From contig WNNJ02003666.1 in the NCBI GenBank assembly GCA_012934845.2, forward strand, positions 62,001 through 126,000: DNA of 64,000 bases. Direction: 5' to 3'. Of the stretch, positions 33,493-43,419 are shown one piece after another. The translations under genes were made by a program, and so were the position numbers. The stretch comes from Pomphorhynchus laevis (lineage: Eukaryota > Acanthocephala > Palaeacanthocephala > Echinorhynchida > Pomphorhynchidae). Position 1 is the stretch's first letter. Each line of letters starts with the position of its first letter. A model generated the notes under the pieces. The model made no database searches and had not been told where the DNA came from. It saw only the letters and a list, made by a program, of their open reading frames with translations.

Positions 33493-36396
33493 ATGCCGAA
33501 AGGAAAACCGTCTGATCGACGGTTGTGCTGTGGATGCAATGGTCCGTCTGCAAAGTGCAAAGGTTGCAGATGTGCGAAGACAGGAATTCCTTGCACGAAT
33601 TGCCGTGCACCCGAATGTAGCAATTGCGTACATATAGGACCACAGACGATGCCTTTGACTTCTGATGCGGAGCCAATCACATTTGGAGAGAACACTCGTG
33701 ATATACAGAAGGATGTAGATTATATACCAGTGCACGTTGAAGTAGCCCAATTGCTGCAAAAGGATACACCACACTGCTCTCAGTATATCCCTGTCAGTCA
33801 AGAAAATGAAATTAATCATTTCGATAATCGAAGCCAAACACAGAATTTTTTTGATGAATGCATCAAATGGCGACCTAACTTATTTCGCTTACCCCGATGC
33901 AATGCGACTCATCAGTTTATCGCAACGCTAGCAGATCTGTTCAAATCCGCTGCGACGTCAGACGACTCAGAAAACAATTCACTTCAACTCGCTACAGTAT
34001 TTTGTCAATTAATAAGACAATATATTGGCAGTAAAAAGATCAGTATGATTCGCAAGATACTAGAACGCAGGTTGCGCATGTGGCATCACAACGAGCATCA
34101 TAACTTGTTTCGTGAAGCAGCGATTATTCAGAGCAGGATGGAGGTTAAAAGTAGAAACTATACAAATAATCATGCTGAGAAGAGGTGGTATAAGGATTTT
34201 ATAAAACTGATGACACATGGGAAAACAACAAGCGCGGTACGCATGTTATCATTGGATGGAATCAGAAATGGGGTGCATCAAATGGATGACAAGCTAGAAA
34301 ATCATATGACGGTACGAGACAAGCTAACTATTCTACACCCAGAGGCTGGAGAACTTAATCGGTCGTTAGTTCTGAGCATGCCATTGGAAGGGGTATGTGA
34401 TCATTATTCAGAGGTATTCCAATGTATCGATTTGCAAATGATTCAATCTATAAGCAAAACTGTTCAAGGAAGCTGTGGACCTTCAGGTATGGATGCCAAA
34501 GATTGGTGTATGATGCTCAATGAGTTCGGCCGTGATTCTCTACAATTGGCAGATGCTCTGGCAAAGTTTGCATGTCGTTTGGCCTCAAAAGAAATAAGTT
34601 CGCATAACGCTGTTGCATTGACGGCAAGTCGTCTGGTCCCGTTGAACAAACAGCCGGGAATCCGGCCAATCGGAGTGGGAGAAGTATGCCGACGAATAAT
34701 AGCCAAGGCAATTCTTTCAACGGTGACAAGTGATATCGCCGAAGTAGCTGGTAGCGTACAACTGTGTGCTACACAACGATGCGGAGCAGAATCAGTTATT
34801 CACTCTATTAGGAATTCATTTGAATTGTCGAACGATGTCTGTGTGTTGCAGATAGATGCTAGCAATGCGTTCAATGCGATAAATCGCAAATTGGCATTAA
34901 CGAACATTAAGACTGTATGTCCGGCCATATATCGTGTGCTGAAGAACTGCTACCAGAAAGACCCTATATTAACTGTGCAAGACAAGATTTTAATCTCAAA
35001 AGAGGGATTCACGCAAGGTGATCCATTGGCGATGGCGGCATTCGCAATGGCAACACTCCCTCTTATTAATGACCTGAGAAAGAGGGTACCTTCTGCTATG
35101 CACCGATGGTACCCAGATGATGCATGTTGCGTAGGACGACCGGAAGATCTAATTAAAGTATGGCAGGATATAGTTACAATCGGTCCGCTATATGGATTTC
35201 ATGTGAATGTAGCAAAAAGTAAATTACTAGTGCATAAAAGTCATATGCCCCATGTTAAAAAGATTTTTCAAAATGCAGGGATTTGCACGAGTGACGAAGG
35301 CATCGTTCACTTGGGATCTCCGATAGGAACACACACATTCACAAAATCTCATTTAATCGATAGGGTAGCCAAATGGACAAAAATGGTTAAACAGTTATCT
35401 GAAATTGCGGAGATTGATGCTCAAATTGCATATAGCGCCTTTTGCTACGCTATACAACACAAGTGGAGTTACGTGATTCGGACGTGCAAGGTAGAGATGG
35501 AGTGGTTTGAGCAGTTACGGAGTTCTATCTACAATGATTTGTTACCAAAATTTACTGGTCAAGGGGACATAACGGAAACTATGCGAATGGTCTATTCGCT
35601 ACCGTCAAGATGTGGCGGTCTGGGAATTCGAAATGACTGGGATAATGCCGATAACATATATAGCCGATCGATAAGAATATGTGAACCCATCTTGCGTGGT
35701 ATTAAAGGGCAAGAACTAACAACTTTACAAAGACAAATAAGTGAACAAATTTATAATGAAGCTAAACTAGATACTAAACGCAAAGTTGTACATACGGTAG
35801 AATTATTGGATGAAAGGATGAAATGTCTAATAGCATATGCATCAGAAAAGGGAGCTTCTTCGTGGCTAACGACAAGACCAAACAATATATATCAATCAGT
35901 ACTTGACACACAACAATTTATAGACGCCATATGTGTAAGATATAATTTGCCGTTAAAAGATTGTAAAGCGCGCTGTGCGTGTGGTTCACTGCTTGATCCA
36001 TCACATGCTCTCTCATGTCGGACGGGAGGAACAACTATAATTAGACATGATATAATACGGAATGTCATTGCCGACGAAATAGGGGACATTTGTAAAGATG
36101 TGGAGCTTGAACCGGTTTTGAGGCCCGTACCGAACAATTACCATTTTGAAGTAGAAACCACAACGAGAGATGTGAACGCAAGGTCAGACATATTATGCCG
36201 TGGAATTTACGGTAGAGGATTGGTGCGGTCCTATTTGGACGTATGTATATTTAACACACTTGCACCTTCCTACATCGAGAAGTCACCGACCATGAGTCAT
36301 ACATACCACGCGAACAGGAAAATTGCAAAATATGCCCAGCGCATTGTAGAGATTGAACGCTCGATATTCATCCCACATACCTTTTCAACTGCTTGA
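33493..36396 (+). CDS. Reverse transcriptase ORF, 967 codons, with CXC-like finger
   Basis: The ATG at 33493 is followed by a Cys-rich block at residues 12-45 (CCGCNG...CKGCRC...CTNC...CSNC), resembling a CXC-type metal site. The RT core spans about residues 380-640: RPIGVGEVCRRI (391-402), motif A with Asp455 (LQIDASNAFNAINR), FTQGDP (about 506) and motif C reading Tyr-Pro-Asp-Asp (540-543) in place of (Y/F)ADD. A GGLGI block lies near 710. A knuckle CxC...DPSHALSC lies near 826-843, and a nuclease-like domain has Asp899 and Asp916 (ARSDI, YLDVCIF). The TGA at 36394 falls within a conserved C-terminal motif, and the same frame stays open for 83 more codons to TGA at 36646. It would make and insert cDNA in the nucleus if active. 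Clade within nuclease-bearing LINEs not settled. Confidence 0.85.
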   Translation: MPKGKPSDRRLCCGCNGPSAKCKGCRCAKTGIPCTNCRAPECSNCVHIGPQTMPLTSDAEPITFGENTRDIQKDVDYIPVHVEVAQLLQKDTPHCSQYIPVSQENEINHFDNRSQTQNFFDECIKWRPNLFRLPRCNATHQFIATLADLFKSAATSDDSENNSLQLATVFCQLIRQYIGSKKISMIRKILERRLRMWHHNEHHNLFREAAIIQSRMEVKSRNYTNNHAEKRWYKDFIKLMTHGKTTSAVRMLSLDGIRNGVHQMDDKLENHMTVRDKLTILHPEAGELNRSLVLSMPLEGVCDHYSEVFQCIDLQMIQSISKTVQGSCGPSGMDAKDWCMMLNEFGRDSLQLADALAKFACRLASKEISSHNAVALTASRLVPLNKQPGIRPIGVGEVCRRIIAKAILSTVTSDIAEVAGSVQLCATQRCGAESVIHSIRNSFELSNDVCVLQIDASNAFNAINRKLALTNIKTVCPAIYRVLKNCYQKDPILTVQDKILISKEGFTQGDPLAMAAFAMATLPLINDLRKRVPSAMHRWYPDDACCVGRPEDLIKVWQDIVTIGPLYGFHVNVAKSKLLVHKSHMPHVKKIFQNAGICTSDEGIVHLGSPIGTHTFTKSHLIDRVAKWTKMVKQLSEIAEIDAQIAYSAFCYAIQHKWSYVIRTCKVEMEWFEQLRSSIYNDLLPKFTGQGDITETMRMVYSLPSRCGGLGIRNDWDNADNIYSRSIRICEPILRGIKGQELTTLQRQISEQIYNEAKLDTKRKVVHTVELLDERMKCLIAYASEKGASSWLTTRPNNIYQSVLDTQQFIDAICVRYNLPLKDCKARCACGSLLDPSHALSCRTGGTTIIRHDIIRNVIADEIGDICKDVELEPVLRPVPNNYHFEVETTTRDVNARSDILCRGIYGRGLVRSYLDVCIFNTLAPSYIEKSPTMSHTYHANRKIAKYAQRIVEIERSIFIPHTFSTA

Positions 36397-36648
36397 GGAA
36401 TTGGTCTCGAAGCGCATAAGTTACTTAAATGGATCGCACATCAAAAGGCAATAAGGCACAAAACCAGTTATTCGGCATGTATCTCGATAATTAGGTCTAG
36501 AGTGAGCATTGCACTGGCTCAAGCAGCTTCGATGTGTATACGCGCTACCCGAATACCTATACGTGAGCAACTACATAGTAGAAGAGCTCAGCACACAAAT
36601 ATACAATCGCAGGAATTCGGATATTTCGGGGACCAAGAATTCGATTGA
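36394..36648 (+). pseudogene. In-frame C-terminal continuation after premature TGA
   Basis: After the TGA the same frame reads GIGLEAHKLLKWIA and RSRVSIALAQAASMCIRATR. This matches the C-terminus of the relics at 51.7 kb (FSTSGGIGKEA, then a VLKTVAAKY block) and at 46.8-47.0 kb. The TGA replaces the first Gly of the GG pair, so it is a GGA-to-TGA-type change. Confidence 0.8.
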
Positions 36649-36730
36649 TATTTAATAAAACAATATAATAACGGATCAATGTTTTGACTTTGTGAGCTAT
36701 CGGCCCATTTGCGGGAACCTACAGTTGTGA

Positions 36731-36763
36731 TTATTAGTATTTTGGAATAAAAAATACTAATAA
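36731..36763. repeat. 3'-end hairpin of the 967-codon element
   Basis: Arms TTATTAGTATTTT (36731-36743) and its exact complement (36751-36763) flank GGAATAA. It lies at the presumed 3' end and could be part of an RT recognition site (inference). Confidence 0.55.
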
Positions 36764-36873
36764 AAAAATTATTAATTGACAACGAATTGAGCCGAGGCTC
36801 TTAACAAAATGCTTCACAAAATAAAAAGAATAAAAAGAATAAGAGTCGTTTTGTCCCTTCCTCATCAGATAAA

Positions 36874-39800
36874 CTACTGAAAATCCCACCGTTGTCTTGA
36901 GAAGGAAGGGTCATCATCCAGTAGGGCGTAAAAACTTGAAGCAGTAGACGACAAAACGGTCGCACTCTGAAGCGAATTCCAAGATCGTACGACTCGTTTG
37001 GCAAAGCAGGAAACTGCATGCATGTACCTTTGTGTTTTCAGCATCAGGGGGTGTCCGCGAAGAGAAGGTTGACCTCTCAGTTGCAGTAGATGTGACAGTG
37101 GATGATCTTTAGTATGCAGAATTTTCCAAACAAGAGAGAGATCTCGCTTGTCACGAATATATCGCAGACCAGGCATATTTAATATCTGGAGGCGTTTCGC
37201 GTAGCCATAAATATGCAGCCCTGAGACTAATTTAGTTGTTGATCTGAACACTTTCTCCAATGCACGACGCTCATAAGTAGTTTCGGGATAACAAGCTGGC
37301 GATGCGTATAAGATATGGCTCAAGAAAAACGCATTTGCTAAGGTATGGTAACATAACGGATCTATGCCTATCAGAGCTCGACGAGTATGTCCTGTTAAGC
37401 GTTTTGTGATGCAACACACATAGTCTGAATGCTTTCGAGTGGATAAGTCAGCACAAACCCAAACTCTCAAATCTTCATATGAGTTGGTTCTTTCGATACT
37501 AATTAAACCAAACTGGTACTCACCTTCAAGATGATCACATGATCTTCGTGATATACGCATACATGTACATTTAGCGGAATTGATCCTCAAGTGATTTCGT
37601 ATAGACCAATTGGATATAACGTCGACGTCGCTTTGTAAATGCTGTTTGTCAAGATTGGAAATAATAGGTCGCCAAACTTTAAGATCATCTGCATATAATA
37701 AACTGAATGAACTGATATTTGGTATCAAATCGTTGATATAAAGACTGAATAAGATGGGACCCAATACACTTCCCTGTGGAACACCTAACAACACTGGAAA
37801 TGGACTCGACAGCGACTCATTTACTCGTACGACACTTTGTCGGTTGGAAAGGAATACACGAATCCAGTTTATGATCCTCTTATCAAGATGAATGTGCTCC
37901 AACTTCTCAATAAGACGCGTGTGATTAACTGAGTCGAACGCTTTTGAGAAATCAAAGAAAATGACATCAACTGGTATGCCTTGATCATAATAGTGATACC
38001 AATTTTCACGTGCATGTACAAGATTAGTAGTCGTGGAATAACCTTTTCGGAAGCCATGCTGTGCTGGGTTCAAAATTTGAAATCTATTTAGAAATTCTAT
38101 TATTCGTCGCTTAATTAATCTTTCTAGCACACGACAACACACGTAATTGAGACTAATAGGCCTATAATTGTCAATGGACGAACTATCCCCTTTCTTATAA
38201 ATAGGACAGATGATGGAATTCTGCCAATCAGAAGGAACAACGCCAAAAGCAACAGACGCAGAGAAAATATTGTAAAGCGGATGACATATTATGTCAGCGA
38301 TGTTGCGCAGATATACTGGCGGTAAGCCATCTGGACCCGCAGGATTCACATTCACTTTTGGATTTATGCCTTACTGTGCCATATGACATTCTTGATAGAT
38401 TAAGCTATCTGAACCCAATAGGTCATTCAGATCATGTGGTCATTTCGATTGGTCTGAGCGATGTCTACTCACATGGCGTAAATCTTACCTGCTTTGCATT
38501 TAAGTTTCCGAAGCTCTTGGAGAACATCATCACATCGGAAGAGGTCGCTGGTGTCATTTCCGGGCGATTCAAATGTACACGGATCACCCATTCTCACATC
38601 CTTATGGTCAAGATTCAAAGAATGGAAATGATTTCTAAACATATTTGATATCTGCAAAGAATCAGTTATGAATTTCCCATCGTCACGTTGAATACAATTT
38701 ATAGGTTTACAGCGCATATGCTTAGCAGTCACATACCTAAATAAAAAGCGGGGATCACGGTGACAGTTTATACTTAGCTGTTTTTCGAAAGATCGCCTAC
38801 CAGTTCGCTTCATGGACGTAACGAGGTTTCGCCATTTCTTATAAGTGCTGAAATTAGCTCTGTCTTTACGATAGTTATTAAATGCCTTACGTCTCATCTT
38901 TAAAGCATGCTTTATGTCGCTATTAAACCAAGGCGGTGAGATCGATGTCGAACAGTGTTTACTCTGAAGAGGTGAGAAACGATTAAGGAGGTGGTACATA
39001 GTACCCTGAAAAACTTCCATGAATATTCGACGCCAACATCAAAAGCATCCAACCACTTTACCCCAACGAGATATTTATTTACTAGAGCAAAGTCAGTTCT
39101 GAATGGGTTTACAGACGACGTCGGATTTACGCCATGTGAGTAGACATCGCTCAGACCAATCGAAATGACCACATGATCTGAATGACCTATTGGGTTCAGA
39201 TAGCTTAATCTATCAAGAATGTCATATGGTACAGTAAGGCATAAATCCAAAAGTGAATGTGAATCCTGTGAAAATCTTGTACTCTGACTGACATGTTGCT
39301 TAAGAGCCAAGCTATTTATTAAGCCAAGTAGCTTCAAACTCTCGACATCCGAGTCATTGGAAGTGTAATTAACCCAATTGACAGATGGCATGTTGAAATC
39401 ACCGAGTACAACAAATCTATCACAATAACTACTTCTCTCCATTAAAGCAGCTATGCTATCTGTGTTTGATCTTGGAGAACGATACACAGTCAATACCGTT
39501 ATTGGGTGTTGACAATATAGCCTAATACACAATGCTTCATTATGGTTAATAGCATCACTAAGAGTTTCAATTACTCGGAATTGAAGCCTATTAGAGATAT
39601 ACGCGATAACACCTCCTCCAATCTTCCCTGTTCTATCACTTCTACTTATGCTGTATCCCTCAATGAATATATCTACGTCTGCTATTGACGAACTAAGTCA
39701 AGATTCTGTGAAAATACCTACATCTGGTACGATATCTTGAAAGAGACATTTTATTTCATCTAACTTATTAAGTAGACTACGAATATTCGAGTAAATGATT

Positions 39801-39982
39801 TTTAAACCACCATTATTTGTGCTCAACTTGAAGGAAAAATCGCGAAGAGATTTTCGAAATTCACGAATACACCGATCGACATGGAGGCAAGGTGAAACAG
39901 TGAATATTTCACGTCTTAGGCGGAGGGCGCCAAAGTGGTAAGAAGGCTTGCAGGATTGATCACATCTGACAGTCCCTTCCAA
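36874..39982 (-). pseudogene. CR1-like ORF2 (APE endonuclease and RT), interrupted
   Basis: Endonuclease: IIYSNIRSLLNKLDEIK, IFTES with TGA where the family has Trp, LTVYRSPRSN, VVLGDFNMPSVNW and GHSDH. Linker: ISPPWFNSDIKHALKMR, then RRSFEKQL and DPRFLFRYV. RT (38334-36874): AGPDGLPPVYLRN, NSIICPIYKKGD, NYRPISLNYVCCRVLERL, IFFDFSKAFDSVNH, GVPQGSVLGPILFS, LLYADDLKVW (YADD at 37684-37695) and a final RVVRSWNSLQ. The RT half is a clean 480-codon frame. The linker and RT are separated by the self-derived insertion; leaving out 152 bases brings both into one frame. Confidence 0.9.
38335..38486 (+). repeat. Inverted 145-bp self-fragment inserted in ORF2
   Basis: Positions 38340-38484 are the reverse complement of 39124-39268 (endonuclease region of the same element), with one mismatch that I can see in 145. 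The insert is bordered by near-identical 6-mers (GCAGGT and GCGGGT in element sense). Confidence 0.9.
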
Positions 39983-41097
39983 TGAATATGTAGACGCCTC
40001 CGCACAACTCGAAAATTTTGTATTGCCAAATTTTTTTCACCCAACTCAAATCGACATGCTAACTCTGATTTAGCCTCTTTCAAACGTAATCGATCAGCTA
40101 TGCTCAGATCGCGTAGCAGACGTATACTCGACCCTTTCAAACGATATGCGCCGTTAAAGATTATGTGAATAATTTCAGCGGAGTTGAACACTACTTTGAG
40201 CAGTCTGGGTCTCAACTCATTACTTATCTTACCGAGACGAAAAGCGGCCTTTATCTTCATGCTCTTAACAACTTCGTCTTGACATTCATGCAATACCACC
40301 GAAAGAATGGATTGTAGATGTCCCAAGTCGTCGTCTAATCGTGCCTGGCTATTTATAGCGACAGATTCCTTCACGTTTGCAATAATTAAACACTGTTCAC
40401 GGTTATGAAAATCTTCCCTTCTTCGAGGTACCTGACGAGAGTCATATGCAGAAGCCATGCTATTAAGTGAAGGAGTGTCTTGAGAGTTAATCACACTTGC
40501 TTTTGAAACACCTCTAAGAAGTACAGACCTAGTCATGCCTAAATCATGCTGAATGTTACCTGGCGTCATTATTTAGGATTTTATGGATTCATGTTGAGGT
40601 TGTGCGTTTATTACTAAAGATCGTCGTCGCGATATTTGCATTTGCGAGTTGTGAGCCATTTCTGAGGGGACAGCAGATACGTTCGGTTCGTCGTTATCCA
40701 CCCGGTTGTTATTACTACCAGACTGTGATTTGGGGAAGTTAGCCAAGGTAGCACGTTTGTGTAGGTTGCATTCATCTGATACGCATTCGGTAGAAGCTGC
40801 GTTTACCGGGATATATCCATTTGGAACTTGACCAAATCAGTCACACTGCAATACCTTTTCCAATTGGTTTAAACGTTCAACCAACACATTGATTTGCTTC
40901 GCCGCACAAAATCCGCAATAGAATGGTGGCCCGTCACCGGTATCATCACCAAAATCACAAATATGTGTTACCGATGTCCAAATTTGACAACCGCTAGTTG
41001 AACATTCCACTTGTACACTCTCGAATTTCCTGTTGTTGTCGGTATCCCCTGAGTTTGCTTGCCTACCTCTTGATACATTTTTCTTCTTGGCACACAT
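39916..41097 (-). pseudogene. CR1-like ORF1 with Cys cluster, two stops
   Basis: ATG at 41097. In one frame: VECSTSGCQIW ... FYCGFCAAK (C-x4-C and C-x2-C pairs, PHD-like) followed by VLVERLNQLEKVL, a short coiled-coil-like stretch. After a TGA (40837-40839) and a TAA (about 40570) the frame continues with REQCLIIANVKESV, QARLDDDLGHLQSIL, KAAFRLGK and RPRLLKVVF, the pattern of the RNA-binding half of CR1-type ORF1. No indels were seen over about 390 codons. The protein would package element RNA. The stops make it non-functional as read. Confidence 0.75.
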
Positions 41098-41100
41098 TAT

Positions 41101-41689
41101 CAGGATTCTCGATTCGTCTTTGATTGTTCAAATATAATTAAACAATTATTGTATGTATTTTATTGTAAGAATTTTAATAACCAAGACTTTTTAACTCCGT
41201 TGAAGTAATTGTTGTTATCAATGTAATCGTTGTTCACTGTTGATATAGAGGGTATGGCGATGTCCACGACAATTTGTGTTGAAGCGATTTCCGATTTTAT
41301 TTGTATGTTATTGTATGTTTTTTTATCTCAAACTTTTTTTAATTGTGTTCATTTAATTGTGTTTATTTTTTCGAAATAATGAGCACATGACCTTTAATTG
41401 CTCTATTCTTTTCGCGTTAAATCACGATAAAACCATATATATGCGCTTTTCATATAAAGTTTGAATTATTTGTGTTTTTTACTTTAATAATTCATTAAAT
41501 TTAATTTTTTTTAAGTTTGAATTGATGAAATAATTCAGGACCAGGGTTTAAATCCAGGACCAATGGTTTGAATTTAATGGACAAATATACTTGGCAACGA
41601 ACCAGCTAAGTGAGTATAAGCAAGATAAGCTCAAAAATAAACTCTTGAAGTTAAAATTACTGCACAATATTATTATTTATTACAAGACT
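41101..41689. other. AT-rich DNA upstream of the CR1-like element
   Basis: May include its 5' untranslated region (to the left edge of ORF1 in element sense), but no border was seen. No other gene. Confidence 0.4.
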
Positions 41690-42188
41690 TTGACACATAA
41701 AAGAGTCATTTTGTCTGATCACAATATTAAGAAAAGAAAAAAAGAAAAAAAAGTAGTTCAGCAATAATAAATTGTCACATATAGTTATATATTTCCTGCG
41801 AAGATTCTTCTCTTTTTATCCACATGCACAGCGCATTCTGGAAAGATTTGTACTGTGCCATAGACACGATCGAATTCGGCAATCGGTTCCATAGGTTTAC
41901 CGCTCTGTGAGATAATCGCAAGTATCTATGACATTTCCCGTGTGATTGCACAACAACTGATAAAGAGTGTCCTCTGTGGCTCGGGCGATCATTTAGAATA
42001 ACGGATTCCGATGGATAACCAGGAAAGACATAAATCATTCGCCATAACTGTAATAAATCATTGTACACATATCTCTTGTAAACTGAAGTAATATCTAGTT
42101 GGCTTAGTCTATCACAGTAGGCGATGTTCCGAAGAACAGAACATAGCTTAGAATACTGTGATACTGTGAATACTCGCCAATGCCCCAA
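41690..42188 (-). mobile_element. CR1-like LINE 3' end, 5'-truncated
   Basis: The minus-strand frame 42188-41775 gives the RT C-terminus (VLRNIAYCDRLSQLDITSV, RHRGHS-like block, HRAVNLWNRLPNSIVS). The 3' untranslated part has GACAAAATGACTCTTTTATG, akin to the element at 36.8 kb. It stops at about 42180, where sequence X begins. Confidence 0.8.
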
Positions 42189-42345
42189 TTTGTACTAACT
42201 GCGGATAAAATCATCGCTCCTATTAGAGGAAATGCAACTATTTCAAGGAATATCACAACAGACATTTATTCAAACACGCAAAATCCACTTCTTGTGTTAA
42301 AGCAGCTCTAACTATAGATGAACTAATGACTAAACAATCTACGTA
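42175..42345 (+). repeat. Repeated sequence X, second copy
   Basis: Reverse complement of about 32130-32300, starting CAATGCCCCAATTTGTACTA. It is cut by the truncated CR1-like insertion on its left. Confidence 0.75.
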
Positions 42346-43050
42346 TAAAGCAATAAATACTGTGTGATTATATGACAGCTTATCACAGACTATTATAAAA
42401 CCGATATACGCCAGTTGTATTAATGGTCATCTCATCGTTGCTGTTTTAAAAGTATATAGGTACCTGACTACATTGCAAAAGTATCATTAAAAAACAGTTT
42501 CAAATTCAAAATGAACAAGAAGATAGGATGTTATTCTTACGCCTGGTAAAATAAGTGGAAGTTAGTAAAAATAAAATTCAATCGAAAGAGGATGTTGGCA
42601 TGCGGCGGCAGTAAAAATTTGATTGATGATGGTGGATTCAATGGAAGTTAGTATACTTGATTAGATTACAGTCACTTAATTAAATTATACATAAATACAA
42701 TAATATATATATTTTATATTATTTATTTGTTTAGCTATATACATACGTAAAACGTTTAACTATACCTGATTGTTCCTGGATATTTAAAAATTTAAATTTA
42801 ATTATTTTCATCAAATTAGTTCCGCGAAGGTTTAATATAATGCAAAAAATATCCGATATTAGGTAACATATACAACTCTCTCTATGTGAAGAATTTAATA
42901 AATATTACGTTGTTCAGATGAGAAGACTTATCAAAAACGAGTCATTCTTACAATATTGAAAAACAATATTGAAATTCTATACCAAGAATACTATGACAAC
43001 TTACGATACTTTACTCCGATTACTACGACAACTTACTCCTATTAAAAAAA
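42346..43050. other. AT-rich DNA with short degenerate tandem words
   Basis: No gene. From about 42990 to the T fragment, and again after it to about 43245, the word TACTACGACAACTTACGATA recurs imperfectly, so the T fragment landed in a small tandem array. Confidence 0.5.
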
Positions 43051-43206
43051 CGATTTATTTTAACGTGGCAAATGCGTGCCAGCGCACGCTTACATGACCG
43101 CAACAAAACAAGACTGTGAATCAGGTGTCGAGAAGGTGTGAACGGAGGAGGTGTTTGAATATGATAAAAGAGGGGGCGCGGCGGACGTCGAGAGGGAGTT
43201 GATTCC
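43051..43206 (-). mobile_element. Heavily truncated T-family 3' end
   Basis: About 155 bp with the hairpin at 43065-43101 and the last codons of ORF2, ending GAGGGAGTTGATTCC. Confidence 0.85.
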
Positions 43207-43231
43207 TCATTTACTAGGACAACCTACGATA

Positions 43232-43419
43232 CTACGACAACTTTCGATAGCTAGCGAAAATTTTCGAGGGTTCTGGTTTTGTGGAATTCGCTAATAACTT
43301 ATTGCAAACAAATACGTTCAGAAGACTTATATAATTGATAACACTGAGTCTAGCATTGATGTTGTAAAAGTCCAACTCCCTCAGAACACTACTAGTCCGC
43401 AACATCCCCCAAGCACATA
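43232..43419 (-). pseudogene. Possible LINE RT C-terminal scrap
   Basis: Minus-strand words LRTSSVLRELDFYNINARL and YISLLNVFVCNKLL loosely resemble the VLRNIAYCDRL ... YVYNDLL block at 42.1 kb. The similarity is weak. Confidence 0.3.

Larger units (their letters stand above)
33340..36763 (+). mobile_element. LINE with Cys-rich N-terminus and nuclease-like C-terminus
   Basis: Best-preserved member of a family that also has three relics in this window (45.8-46.7, 46.8-49.9 and 51.5-53.0 kb). One long reading frame is flanked upstream by a non-coding leader and downstream, after the true family end at 36648, by about 115 bases ending in a perfect 13-bp hairpin (36731-36763). No APE endonuclease is present; instead a Cys-His knuckle and a D...D-type domain follow the RT. 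Outer borders are estimated, as I saw no clear target duplication. Confidence 0.75.
36840..41100 (-). mobile_element. CR1/Jockey-like LINE, almost full length, inactive
   Basis: ORF1 (41097-39916) overlaps ORF2 (39982-36874) by 67 bases, and both are nearly continuous. ORF2 carries endonuclease then RT. The 3' end contains GACAAAACGACTCTTATTC, shared in part with the truncated copy at 41.7 kb. Lesions: two stops in ORF1; in ORF2 a TGA at 39698-39700, a one-base loss in a T-run (39009-39013), and a 152-bp insertion holding an inverted self-fragment (38335-38486). Confidence 0.9.

Noticed and set aside
33341-33837. Minus-strand ORFs opposite the Cys-rich N-terminus
   Set aside because: They are shadows of the long plus-strand ORF with no own motifs.
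36394-39700. TGA as a recoded sense codon, because TGA interrupts both the 967-codon ORF and the CR1-like ORF2
   Set aside because: The TGA positions align with different amino acids (Gly, Trp, Arg, Ser), TAA stops also occur, and Vps45 uses TGG for Trp with no internal TGA. Ordinary decay explains it.
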